Assembly: GCA_019137255.1 (NCBI GenBank)
Contig: WPDH01000074.1
Location: forward strand, 310,001 to 374,000
Direction of reading: 5' to 3'
DNA length: 64,000 nt
From: Corinectria fuckeliana
Taxonomy: Eukaryota > Ascomycota > Sordariomycetes > Hypocreales > Nectriaceae
Shown: in pieces, positions 24,163-35,361 of the stretch
Numbering within the stretch: position 1 is the first letter of the stretch
Layout: each line of letters opens with the position of its first letter
The notes under the pieces: model-generated
The model's database searches: none
What the model was told of the DNA's origin: nothing
What the model saw: only the letters and a program-made list of their open reading frames with translations
Program-made: the position numbers and the translations under genes

Positions 24163-24210
24163 AGTCCCCCCCCCCCACTTCTGGACCACCCCCCCTTCTA
24201 GACCACTTTT
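24163..24210 (+). repeat. Left terminal inverted repeat of the Fot1-like transposon
   Basis: Begins AGT followed by eleven C, then ACTTCTGGACCACC, a further C run, and TTCTAGACCACTTTT. It matches the right end in reverse complement almost base for base; the visible difference is the length of the C run (11 against 10). Confidence 0.9.
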
Positions 24211-24269
24211 TCGCAACATCACGAAACTCACCCTCAATGAACACTCATCAATTAAATAACAACACAACA

Positions 24270-25017
24270 CTAGAAATCAGGCATTTTTTCGCCATTTAGA
24301 AGGTCAAGCTGCCACTTAAAACATATATCCTGAAATCTAATTTTCTTATATTTTTTTGACGTCCCTGGCGGATCTAATATTTCCTCTATTAGTTTCTAAG
24401 CTTTTATCACATCTAGGACTTATACAAAGCGCAAATTAGTGTTAAATATGAGCTTTCTTCTCTTTTTAGGTCTTAATTCTTCTAATTCAGTCTATAGGAC
24501 TATTAGTTCCTTCTCTTAGGCAGCTAATCTTATATTTTAACAGTCTAATCCTTTAGCAACCTTTATTAGGAAAAGCCAGGTAAATCTATTAAGTAATACT
24601 AACAAAGAGATAATTAAAAGTGTAGATTTTAGCTGCTGTGATAATAAAGGCATCCTAATAGTTATTTCTAATAGGTCTACTATTATCTTAGGTGGTGTTT
24701 ATAGGTAGATATCTAGCTTGCTAGTTATAAGGTTTAGTAGGAGCTTTACTAGACTAACTAGCTATAATCTAGATGATTTCTAGCCTGCTAAGATGTTTAA
24801 AGATGTGAGAGTAGCTTGCTAGGCCTTATAATAATAGCAGATAAAAGTTATCTTACCTAAGTGCGTAAAGTTATTAAGTCTAGCTAACTTAGAAATCTCT
24901 CACTAGTACGTATTTTTCAGGGGGCTAAAAATAGTAATATTAAGCGGCTAAAAAATATAAGAAGAATAAGAGATTAGAAATAATAAATATATATTATTCT
25001 TATAATATTTAAATATA
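24270..25017 (-). pseudogene. Fot1-like transposase, C-terminal part (RIP-decayed)
   Basis: Reading the minus strand, this frame continues the transposase across the retroelement insertion. It shows a YLLFL block, then a PLDxxxFxPLK-like block expected after the second catalytic Asp, then LNILAG followed by a decayed KSSGLWPV-like block. The basic PKKRRK stretch usual near the end of these proteins follows. The frame closes with KMPDF and TAG at 24270-24272. Numerous TAA/TAG codons fall at expected Gln, Arg or Trp positions. No function remains. Confidence 0.8.
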
Positions 25018-25022
25018 AAATC
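25018..25022. other. Left target-site duplication of the LTR retrotransposon
   Basis: The five bases AAATC precede the left LTR. The matching copy after the right LTR is AAATT, one C-to-T change apart. The transposase frame is restored when one copy is counted, which supports a 5-bp duplication. Confidence 0.8.
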
Positions 25023-25406
25023 TGTTATAAAATAAGCTAAATAGAGAGCTGTTACTATCTGGTAACAGCTTAGGCTATAACCCTAAAGAGGGCTACTAGA
25101 GAGTGGCTATAACAAGAAGAGAAATCTCCTACTAATTAGGCTGAGAATTATCCTAGGAAATCCTAGGATAGTCCTAGGGAAATCTTAAGACCTATCTAGA
25201 GATTTCCTAAGAAATACCCAGAGAGTGCCCTAAGACTTTCTCTTATATAAAGAGGAAGACTATCACTAGAATAGATAGAAGAATTATTATCTTATTATCT
25301 TACTATCTTACTCCTAAGCTTTAGGTATCTTAATTATACAAGTAGGGATTCTTCCCCTTAGTAGTATTTACTTTATATATCTCCTAATATAGTTAATTCT
25401 ATATTA
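25023..25406 (+). repeat. Left LTR
   Basis: 384 bp starting TG and ending TA (presumably TG...CA before mutation). It is very similar to 34031-34414, differing at scattered transitions. It contains a TATATAAAGAGG TATA-like site and the shared run GAAGACTATCACTAGAATAG. I could not identify a primer-binding site directly after it; RIP may have erased it. Confidence 0.88.
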
Positions 25407-26159
25407 AATAGTAGTAATTATATTACCTGTACTTACACACCTTCTAAATAGCTCTTAACTTTTATCTTAGTTAGAAACTCCTAAAAGCTTACTAAGAAAT
25501 CTCTAGTTACTAGAAACTCTTCTCCCCTAAGGTAATTAACTTAATTAATAAGAAAGATAATATATAAGCATAGGAATATTACCTCTAGGAATAATATTAG
25601 CAGTTAGGACTTACCTACCTATTCCTTCTGTGTGCTACTTTTAGACCTAACCCTAAGAAAGCAGCTAAGTTTCTTATATACCTCTTAATATAAAAGTTAA
25701 AACTATACACTAGAATTAAGAAGGTAATTATAAGGTAGTTAAAATCTGAGAAATAGGTATATAACCAGAAAGAACTTTATTACTACCTGACTAGACAGAA
25801 ATACTAATACCTACTACTACCCCTAAATATCTTCTAACCACCTATAAGCTCCTTAGGAATAACTAGCCTAACCCCCTCTAGGACCTTTCCTATTTCACTA
25901 TAACTATCTCTTCCCACCTAGTAACTAACAGCTAACCTAGTTAATAATAATCTCGCCTAATAGCTTTACAACTAGAATATTAAAGATAAACTAAAATCCT
26001 AATCTGCTAACCTATTAAACCCACCACAAATCCTAGCCTAATAACACTTTAGGGACACCCTCCTTTTAACAACTAGTCTGTAAAACAAACTAGCCTCTAT
26101 AGAGTTTAACTTAACCTTCTAACTAAATAAAAGCAAGAAACTCACAATAGTAGATTAAT

Positions 26160-26950
26160 AACCCCTAGCTCTAACAGTTAAGATACTAACAGAATCAGCC
26201 CTAAGCATAAATAATCCGCTAGAATATCTAATAGCATAAAAAACTCTTATTACTATAGAAGACCTATATAACCTTCTTAGCTAGACATAAATAAACACTA
26301 TCTTAGTGCTATACATCTAGTTCTAAGTAGAAGAAGTAAGAAAGTTCTAACTAGTAGATACTTATAATAAATCCTTTAATAATATAAAGCTAAATAATAA
26401 GAACCTTATCTAGAGAAGCACCTTCTGCTTTATTAATTTCTTAGAATAATATATAGTATAAGAACTAGAATATAAAGTAGTACTAGTTTAGAATATACTA
26501 TACCTGCTTCTTAGATTAGCTCTAAACTAGTATGCTAATAACCTAACTAACAACTAATAAGTAGTACTTTAGAACAGTTATAAGAGAATTAGTATATAAA
26601 TTAATCTAATCTAGACCTGCTTTAAAACCTGACTAGAAGTTATAATAGATACTCTATAAAAGGAGAAATTCACTATTTAAGATATTACTAACTAAGTTAA
26701 CTTCTAGAATTAGATATCTAGAGTTAAACATATAGCACATACTATTAGATACCTACCTAATCACCTTACCAACTTAGTCTTTAATAAGCTTAATATCCAC
26801 CTCTAAGAAGTTATAAGCCACCTAGCTTCTTACTAGTCTATTAACAACTAGGTAAACACAAATAAGCTTTATATACTAAACTTTTATATCTGTATAATAG
26901 CAGAAAGTTAAAGCCACCTCCTTAGGGGAAAGTATCACACCCTAATAAGA
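26160..26950 (+). pseudogene. Gag-like region of the LTR element (decayed)
   Basis: One frame (starting at 26162) reads through in which every stop is TAA or TAG apart from one TGA. Helical, Leu/Gln-rich text resembles retrotransposon Gag capsid: a CFKTQ-x-x-x-x-IDTLxxEKFTIQD block, then a SRVKHIA-like segment and NLVFNKL. No zinc knuckle was found. The position just after the left LTR fits. The upstream limit of gag is not clear. Confidence 0.55.
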
Positions 26951-28820
26951 AACTAAGCTAGTATAGCTACCTAAGAACTAAGAATAATATACCTCTAAAC
27001 CTTATATAGTAACACAGCTAGACTAACCTTACAGATAGGTAATAATAGAAGCCTCTCCCTATAGTAAAACAACTATTAGTAGGGATAAGTATACACACTC
27101 TTACTTACACCCCTAGAAGTATAAAATAATATACTAACCTAAAATTAAGTCTAGTTTATATCACCCCTGCTAGTAAGAAATATAACAGCTATTAAAACCC
27201 TAACCTAAAATACAGCCCTACTACTAGCCTTAGCTCTCTACCTTATAATTATATACCTAAGGCAACCTAGCAGTAGAAATATAAGTACTTAAATATTTTA
27301 TATGTTTAATAATATCTAGCTAGACAAGCTTAGAAGGTACTATATTTCCTAAGAATAAGTATAAGCCTTTTTCACTAAAGAAGAACTATAAAATTTAGAA
27401 GAGGCAGCCTATATAGTAATAGAATAATATAATACTAACACAAATAAACCACAAGATAACCTAAAATCTCTATATATTATACTAGAGGCATATAAATTTA
27501 TTTAGAAAACTATAAAAAGCTAGGATAATACTAAGAAATTTATCCTAGATATTAGTAACTACTGCCTAGTTCTACTATAAGACTTAGTCTACCTTACTCA
27601 CAAGCCTAAGCGGATTCTCACTATTATTAAGTATATACTATAAGGTGAGAAACTAAACTTATAACACCTCTTAAAGTATAGCTATATATAAGTATAAGTA
27701 AAAGCCACTCTAGCTAAGACTAAATAATAAGAGATTTATATAGATATAAGTATAACACACTTAGTAGTTAGTTATAAGATACTCTAGTTCTTTCTAGATA
27801 TAACTTTTACTAGAGAATATTAGGCTAAGCTTAGCAGTATAGGCTAGAATAAGACAGAAAGATAAGTAATATTTATAGTATACTTATTAGGCTACTAAGC
27901 AGGAGAACATATAGTAGTAAAAGTCTATATTAGAGCTTAGGTTATACTAGAACTATTAGTAGGACTACTTTTAGGCTAAGAATTTAACACTACTTACAGA
28001 GTGGATATTATTAACACTTAGCAGGAAGTGTAAATAGGTATAGCTAACAGGCTATACCTACCTGTCTTAGTATATATCTATATAAGACCCTATAAATATC
28101 TAGTGAAAAGTAATATATATATTATAATCCCTCCTAAAAGTAGTAAAGTAGTATAAGTAAGCACACTAGGTGTCCTAAGAGGCTAAGACTTTCTTCTTAA
28201 CCTATAAAGTTAAGGTATTATTAGAGCTATTATAAGACAGCCTAAAGTAGTCTTTATAATAAATAATAAGTAGAAGCTACTAATAATCTAAAAGAACTAA
28301 CAACTAGGTATCTTTAAACTAGTTAAAGATAAGAACTTTATTAAAGAAGCTAACTAAGGCGACCTACTTACTAAACATAAAGATATAGTACTAACAACTT
28401 ATAAGCTTAAACACCTAACCTAAGAAGCTATAACTCTAGCTAATAAGAAACCTAACTAAAAACCCAGTATAGGATTCTAGAATACTAGTTTAAACCTAAA
28501 TGCTAAGCTAGGCATATCTAAAGATAAGACCCTCCTAAAAGTTAAAATAGTAGAAGGAGTAAGAATCTATAATAACTAAACTAGCTTTATATAACAAGTA
28601 TAAGATCTCATATAAAAATACACTAGCATTTAGGCTAACTAAAGGGAAATATTAGTACCTAAGTATAAGTATATAAAGGTACTCTTAGTAGACAACTAGC
28701 ACTAATAAAAGCTAGGATTATAACCTTACCCGCTAAGGAAAAAAAGAAGAGACTTTCTAAATACTATATTTAACTAACTATATAACTAAGAATAAATAGA
28801 GTAGGTTATAAAACTAACAC
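26950..28820 (+). pseudogene. Unassigned pol region before RT (protease expected)
   Basis: Decayed coding-like sequence between the gag-like part and RT. A retropepsin should lie here by gene order, but I could not locate its DTG-like active site, which RIP would change to NTG/NTS. It is listed so the stretch is not taken as empty. Confidence 0.35.
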
Positions 28821-29480
28821 TATTTATAAGCCTTGTCTTTATAGTATAGCAAATAGTAGCAGGTAAAAAGAAAGAATATATAGTAGTAAACTTATAAGCC
28901 CTAAATAATATAATAATTTCTAATACCTACCTAATACTCCTATAAGGGGATATTCTTAGTAAACTCTAGAGGAAATAACATATTAGTATTATTAATACCT
29001 AGTTATTTTTTCACTAGTTTCTAGTATACCTTAAACACTAAGATCACTTTATAGTAGTTAGCCACTAAGAATTAAAGCAATCTAAGGTAGCCCTAATAGG
29101 ATTTAAGAACTTATTAGTATATATCTAACAGTTTATAAACTAGCTACTCTAACTATATTAGGCCTTTACTATAGTATTTATTAATAATATTATTATTTTC
29201 TCTAATAATAATATAAAACATCTAGGGTATCTTTAGACAATCTTTCAGCTATTCTAGGAAAAGAATATTACCTTCTTAGCTAAGAAAGCCTTTCTAGGCT
29301 ACCTATTAGTCTAATTGCTTAGATTTTAAGTAGATAAGCTAAGCCTATCTAATACCTAAGAACAGGTAGCAGCCCTAAGAAATATTAAATTCCTAACAAA
29401 TTTACTTTAACTTAAGAAATAAATCAGTATAGTTAGATAGCTATAGCACTTAATCCTAAGATTCGCTAAAGCTATTAAAC
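28820..29480 (+). pseudogene. Reverse transcriptase domain (decayed)
   Basis: The frame shows FVVWQ-like, GxKKEYVVVN, a VSHxELKQSKVALIGFKN block and a thumb-like EKNITFLAKKAFLGYL. The YxDD catalytic box now reads F-I-N-N, with both Asp codons turned to AAT at 29183-29188 (GAT to AAT, a G-to-A change). Stops are TAA/TAG. The domain is catalytically dead. Confidence 0.85.
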
Positions 29481-29499
29481 TACTATAAGCTAGGAAAAC

Positions 29500-30125
29500 T
29501 AGTATACTTATAAAAGAACACAAATCAGGCGAATTAGTAATAGGTTAGAAACAAGTTAGCTATACAACCTAAGCTGAGTTCACTCTAACCCCTAAAGAGA
29601 TTAATAGTTTCTATAAGGTTATAAACAGGCTAGTAAACACTAAATCACTCTATCACTTTAACCTAAATACAAAACTATTTATCTAGCCTAATATATTAAA
29701 AGAATAAGAAATAAGAGGCATAATATATCACCTAGACCTAAAATACACCTAAGATTAAGTTAGTAAAATCCTATTTATAGTTATACACCCTATTATATAC
29801 CTTAGCTAAGCCCTATATAATACTAAGAAAAACTACTAGCTAATAGAAATAAAAATAGCATACTTAGTCTAGATATACTAGAAAGCCTAAATAATAATCT
29901 AATTAATATAAAAAGATAAAATAATTATACTTACTAACCACTCTACTATCTACACTCTAGTCTGCTAGAAATCAGTATTTACTAGCACCTTACAGAATAA
30001 TAATTATCTCACCCTAGCTTTATAATATCTTAGCTAGTACCTATTAGACATCTAACATATCTTAGGACTAACTAATATAATACTAAACACACTCTTAAAG
30101 CTTCTAAGCTAAGAAGATATATAAG
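29500..30125 (+). pseudogene. RNase H domain (decayed)
   Basis: The C-terminal part is clear: an LTNHST block (LTDHS in active relatives, the Asp codon now AAC at 29936-29938) and TSTLQNNNYLTLAL. A region ending LGLTNIILNTL follows, where relatives have G-x-x-N-x-x-x-D-x-L-S. It follows RT directly, as in Ty3/gypsy. Confidence 0.75.
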
Positions 30126-30299
30126 ATAGCACTAAAAAAAGCAAACTAAACTATCTTTAAGAAGGAGAGAAACTAGTTACTTATACCTTCCACTTTATAG
30201 AAGCTAGCATATAAACTAGTCTACACTAGGAAATTATTAACTAGTATCTTAAGAAAGCAAAATAGATAGTAATTCTAGCACAGCTTAGCAAAAAAGATA

Positions 30300-31150
30300 A
30301 GATCCTAAAGCTTCCCTTTCTTTAGCAAAACAGACTTATCTACCTGTAAGAGTATAATAGACACTAATAGCTATACTTACCTATAGATATAAGCTAGAAA
30401 GTTATTTAAGATAATTATAAGTAGAACTTCCACCTAGAGGAGGTATAATCCTAGTAAGACCTATTAAGTTCTTTTATAATAACTAACCTATACTAAGAAA
30501 TCTAAGCAGTATAAGACAAATATAATATATATAGTAGAAACCTTACTAACTACTAGAAACCACCAGGCTAACTAATACCTATCTAAAGCCTCTTAATCTT
30601 ATTTCACATAATTATAATAGACTTTATTATAGGGCTGCTAGTTATAAAAGCTAAAAAAATACTATAGCTAAACCTAGAAAAGCAGTTTTTTAACTACTTA
30701 CTAACTATTACCTATAAGTAGTGTTAGATATACCTACTTATACTAAGAAACAATTAGTACACTATTAAAGACTAGGTATAAGTATTATTTACAGAACTAA
30801 TATAATATAACTAGAGAATCCCATATAGTATTATATCTAACTAAAATGTAAAGTTTATATTAGACTTCTAATAAGATCTATAAACAGCATTTAGAACTAA
30901 GCTTCTTATGTTAACAGTATAGTATTTATAAACTAATAGAGCTATAAAAAGACAGAATCAGGTAGTAGAAGTAGCCCTCTAATATTTCACTAGTAACTTT
31001 CTAGGCTAGCCCTAAGTCCTAGCTCTTATCCCCCTCTAGTTTAGCCTAAACAACTTATATTTATCAGCTATTAACATATCACTAAGTAAGCTAGTTATTA
31101 GGCAGCGCTTAAATAATAAGCTATAATAGCTAGGAGATAAATCTAATACC
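30300..31150 (+). pseudogene. Integrase (decayed)
   Basis: The first catalytic Asp survives in IDFIIGL (GAC at 30620-30622). The second is in the SNxNVKFILDF block, where the Asp of SDRDVKF-type motifs is now Asn. Downstream is RQNQVVEVAL followed by YFTSNF and PLxFSLNN, the usual helix and Asn-rich end of the Ty3/gypsy integrase core. The N-terminal HHCC zinc part is not clearly preserved. Confidence 0.8.
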
Positions 31151-31439
31151 TTTAATTAGGATATCCTCTATAATAAAGCTAAACTCACTTTAGCCTTTAC
31201 GTAAGCAGCTATAAAACACTAGTATAACTAGAAATACTAGCTAGTAAAATACAAACTAGAGGACTAGGTTTAGTTAGAACTCTATAAGAAAGAATATATA
31301 GTAGTAAACAACTATATAGAAAAACTAAAAGAGAAAAAAACTAGACTATATAAGATTCTTAAACAGATAGGAAACCTAGTATATAAACTTAAAATAAAAG
31401 ACAACCTTAATATCCACCTAGTAATATTAGTTACTTAAC

Positions 31440-31700
31440 TTAAGCTAGTAGATAAACTGATTAGACAACTAGGAGCTATCCTAATAAAAGACTATAAGAT
31501 AGAAAACTAGAGGGATAAGTATAAATACTAGAAAGTTAATTAAGTAATTAGATTATAAATATAAAAGCAAGAAAAAGAAAAACTAAAAACTAAGTATCTT
31601 ATTATATAAAAAGAATAGCTAAGTAACTATAACCTCTAGCTAGAAGAAGATACTATTAAAAGTAATAAGCTTATTATAAAATACTAGGCAAGAAAGTAAT
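31440..31700 (+). pseudogene. Chromodomain-like segment of the integrase tail (decayed)
   Basis: In the integrase frame, KYKY-x-KVN-x-VIRL is followed by a TKYLII-x-KE block, LSNYNL-x-LEEDTI and NKLIIKY. Spacing and residue types match the chromodomain beta strands and C-terminal helix (YLVKWKG, W-x-P-x-x-x-I, L-I-x-x-Y). Chromodomains in these elements are known to read methylated histone H3, steering insertion to heterochromatin. Identification is by eye and should be tested by profile search. Confidence 0.6.
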
Positions 31701-32279
31701 ATAAAGCAGAACTTACTAAGAAATAAAAATATAAGTATAGTAAGCTATAGCTAGTTATATAAGTAATAACCACACTAGTTAAAAAACAGACTAAGAATAA
31801 TATAGCAGACTAGATATATAATACTACTAAGGCCCCACACTAAAAGCGTAAAAGACTAAGAAAAAACCTTATACTATAAAATACTATAATATTAAGAGTG
31901 TTAGCTAAAAAAAGTCTTATTTAGGAAAATCCTAAGCTATAATAGTAAATCACTTAAAGTAATAGCCTAGTATATTCACTACTATCTTACTAAGAACACT
32001 ACTAACAGCTACTACTAGCTAATAATAAAACATATAAGTAAGAAATTAACACCTTATAACTTAGCATACTATTTTCTTTTATTATTATTTTCCTTTATAT
32101 ATTACTATCTTTACTTCTTAAAGGAGAAGGCTATAACCTTACACTACTAACATATAGAAAATACCCTGTAATACTAAATAAGAAGAATAAGTACTATTCT
32201 AAGTTCCCCTATTAAGTAATATATTTCCGTCTAAAAACTAAAAGCTTTACTAGCTATTTAAGAACTAGCTTACCTAATA

Positions 32280-34030
32280 TCTCCTCTGCCTCTAGTACAA
32301 AAAGTATCACTAAGCTATATAGCTATATAGTAACAAATATAACCTTAAAGCAGCTAAAAGCTCTAACTAATACTATATTTAGATTAAGACCTTCCTATAA
32401 TACTATAGATATTTCTACTAGCTTATATAAGCTAAAGGCTATAACTTTAACACTAGGTTTATAAACTAATAAAACTAGATATACTACTATAATAACCTAA
32501 ACTATAATTAGTATAAAACTCTAAATAAAGCTATAAGTAAAGTTATAAGCAAAATAGTAAGCAAGATAGCTAGTAAACTAAGCATACTACTATAAGAAAT
32601 ACTATAATAAATATAAGAATAGAACAGGTAGTACTAAAGTAGTAGCCCTCCTCTAGCAGGAAATACTTACACTTCTGCTATAAGCTTTAATAATATAACT
32701 AGGCTAATATAAACTAATATCTATAAGCTAACTATATCTATTATCAGAAAAATTAAGATCTTTATAATTCTCGCTAAAATACTTAAGTAAATTACTAAGG
32801 TAACCTTCTAGTAGTTACCCGCCCTAATTAATAAAGCCTAGAAAGCTCTTAATAAGATTAGAGGATTAGTAAACAGCTATACTTATATTAACCTAACATA
32901 CTAGCTTTAGCCTAATATACAATAAGAAATTAACACTCTTATCAGCTTATTACTTAAATATGCCTACTTTACTAACCTTATCTTAGACACTCTAACTTAC
33001 AAACTAAAATATTAGCTCTTTATAACAGCCCTATTAGGGATTATAACCCCTTAAGGAAATCATAATAAAGATCTATTTATGTCATAAAATATTATCACCC
33101 CTGCTAAATAAAGCACTACTAATACACTTTTAGCAGCTATTAATAATAATATAGCTATAACTCCATAATAAGTAACAGTAAGCACACAACTTAAGACTAC
33201 CACCCTGTAAAACAACACGCCTATTATCCTAGAAGCTATAGTTTAGTAAGAAGGAGAAACCACACTAGTATAGTACATCTAGGCAGCTAACTAAGCTATC
33301 TAGTTTCTTAATATTAACACAGCTAAATATTTCGCTAAATACTATTAGGTTTACCACAAAATAACACAGTTAGACTGCTCTCTATAATAGATAGCACAAA
33401 TAGTAGAGATATCTCTAGAACTAGTAATCCGCCTTAATAACATACTATAAGTAATTAGCTTCCTAGATAATAATATAACTAAGCTAGTTAAGCAAATAGC
33501 ATAATAGGAGTTCTTTTCCCACCTAGAGACTACTACTAAAGTAATTAAGATAGTACTATAGTTCTATAAGAAAAATAAGTAGAATATAGCTAAAAGACTC
33601 ACACTTATTACCCCTGCTAGCACTAAGTAGAACATATAAGCTATTAGCCTTCTAATAGCACTCTATGCTACTAAGGCCAGAAAATACTAACTCTACTAAC
33701 CTGCTCTTACTAACACTAAGGAGTATAATATACTCTTAGTGGCTATAAATTTAGAGAAGCTTATTAGGGAGAAATATAAGAGTATTACTAATAATATATA
33801 TAAGAAGTTCCTAATAAACTAAACAGGTAAAGAAAGAATAATAAATAAGAGGCTTAGTAGGGTTAGGGTATTTCCCTAATATATAATAGTAAACATAAGG
33901 TAAGCACCCCTAGATTAAGAAAATCATATATATAACTATTAATAAAACTCTCACTAGTATAAGAAACAGCCTAGCTATAATTAATATAAACATACTAAGA
34001 ATAGTATACTTTTCTTTTATTATAGGGATT
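32280..34030 (+). pseudogene. Unidentified long decayed frame between chromodomain and right LTR
   Basis: One plus-strand frame (codons in register with 33133) can be followed for about 580 codons, with all interruptions TAA or TAG and none TGA. It reads as a Gln/Leu/Ile/Lys/Asn/Tyr-rich, largely helical protein. Recognisable patches are KAISKVISKIVSKIASKL, a PPLAGNTYTSAISF patch and a Gln/Tyr/His/Lys-rich end that runs right up to the LTR. I do not recognise a domain. It may be an extra ORF of this element or part of another element captured inside. A purine-rich tract (AAAGGAGAAGG, near 32120) lies just before it. Confidence 0.45.
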
Positions 34031-34414
34031 TATTACAAAATAAGCTAAACAAAAAGCTATTACCATCTAGTAATAGCTTAGGCTATAACCCTAGAGAGGG
34101 CCACTAGAGAGTAGCTATAATAAGAAGAGAAATCTCCCACTAATTAGGCTAAGAATTATCCTAGAAAATCCTAAGATAGTCCTAAGAAAATCCTAAGACC
34201 TATCTAGAGATTTCCTAAGGAATACCTAGAGAGTACCCTAAGACTTTCCCTTATATAAAAGGGAAGACTATCACTAGAATAGATAGAAGAATTATTATCT
34301 TATTATCTTACTATCTTACTCTTAAGCTTTAGGTATCTTAATTACACAAGTAGGGATTCTTTCTTCTAGTAGTATTTACTTTATATATCTCCTAATATAG
34401 TTAATTTTATATTA
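34031..34414 (+). repeat. Right LTR
   Basis: 384 bp, starting TA (TG in the left copy, a G-to-A change) and ending ATATTA like the left LTR. Similarity stops abruptly at 34414-34416, where left and right flanks diverge. It is followed by AAATT (34415-34419), the mutated copy of the AAATC target duplication. Confidence 0.88.
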
Positions 34415-35285
34415 AAATTATTAGTATAGTAACTACTATAACTATTAATAATAAGAAGTCTTTTATCCTCTGCCTTTTTTAGTATTATATAAGAAATAAA
34501 GACCTTTATTAGCTAATTTAAGGCAACCTAGTTATTAGTCTAGCCTTTTTCTATTAAAGTAAAGTTCTAAGATGTTAGAAAATCAAGCTCTGCTAGAAAC
34601 TATAACTGTTAAACAGTCCTTCCTTTAAAGATTACTAAGAGGGGTAAGACCTAGCTATTTATACTAATATATTTAATAATTATAATCTAGGAATATAAGC
34701 TTAGGTTCTTAATTATTATAATCTTATACTCTAAGCTTTCTAGTATAAGACTATTATATTCTTACCCTTTTATAATACTAGCTTTATCTATATTATATTA
34801 ATTTTCCCTGAGAATACTCTTAACCTTTAGGATTATTAACTAGCAGAAAAATCTCTTAATATTATCAGTTATTATCCTATTAAATTATACTATATTAAGC
34901 TTCTAACCTTAAAAAGTCTTAATCCTTAGATTTCTATATTTAAAAGCTTTAATCTAGTGAGATCTAAGGGGCTCTATAACCCTATTTAGGATAGCGATTT
35001 AAGATGTAAATTTAATAACCTAGGCTTATATTAGAGAGAAGCCTAGGTGTTCCTAGACTAGGACCTAGTTAATAAGATCTAATTTCTAACCTAGAGAGAG
35101 CTTTTAATAAGTCTAATAAGCAGTTTAGTGACTTTAACAGCTGTTAATTTAATTAACTAGACTTAAATGTGGTATACTATTATGTGAGGCTACAACTCAT
35201 GTAGATACCCTGTTTTTCACGTCTTTAATAGCGTTTTGAATGTTAGATTCTGTGTATTAAGGTATAATAATCAAAATGATAAAAA
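34415..35285 (-). pseudogene. Fot1-like transposase, N-terminal and catalytic part (RIP-decayed)
   Basis: On the minus strand the frame begins near 35285 with a helix-turn-helix-like IQNAIKDVKNRVS block. A CENP-B/Tc5-type segment follows (LGSHW- and IKxF-like, RNLRIKTF), then the catalytic core. The core has an N-x-D-x-x-x-I-x-x-G block, a VLPLLVIFKGRTV block (conserved Pro-Pro-VIFKG region) and an AELDF block. RLLIINSYSSYYT lies at the position of the second catalytic Asp motif (DGHGSH in relatives), so that Asp is now Asn. The retroelement cut the gene a few codons after this motif. The start codon is not certain. Confidence 0.82.
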
Positions 35286-35361
35286 AATTATTATAATTAA
35301 TCTATTAGTGCGCGAGAAATCGCGGTTAGAATGTAGAGGCAGATGAGTGTGAAGGTGGCAG

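Larger units (their letters stand above)
25023..34414 (+). mobile_element. Ty3/gypsy chromodomain LTR retrotransposon, RIP-decayed
   Basis: A 9392-bp element on the plus strand with 384-bp LTRs at both ends and the order gag-like, unassigned (protease expected), reverse transcriptase, RNase H, integrase, chromodomain-like segment, then an unidentified long frame before the right LTR. This order (RT before integrase) defines Ty3/gypsy, and the chromodomain places it with chromoviruses. All coding parts carry many TAA/TAG codons; TGA is rare, as expected from C-to-T changes in CAA, CAG and TGG on either strand. It is larger than most fungal chromoviruses because of the 3.3-kb 5' part and the extra 2.3 kb after the chromodomain. 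It is inactive. Confidence 0.88.

Noticed and set aside
24163..24210. Similar peptide-like text at both ends of the AT-rich block (KWSRRGGGPEVGGG)
   Set aside because: It is the translation of the inverted terminal repeats, not a gene.
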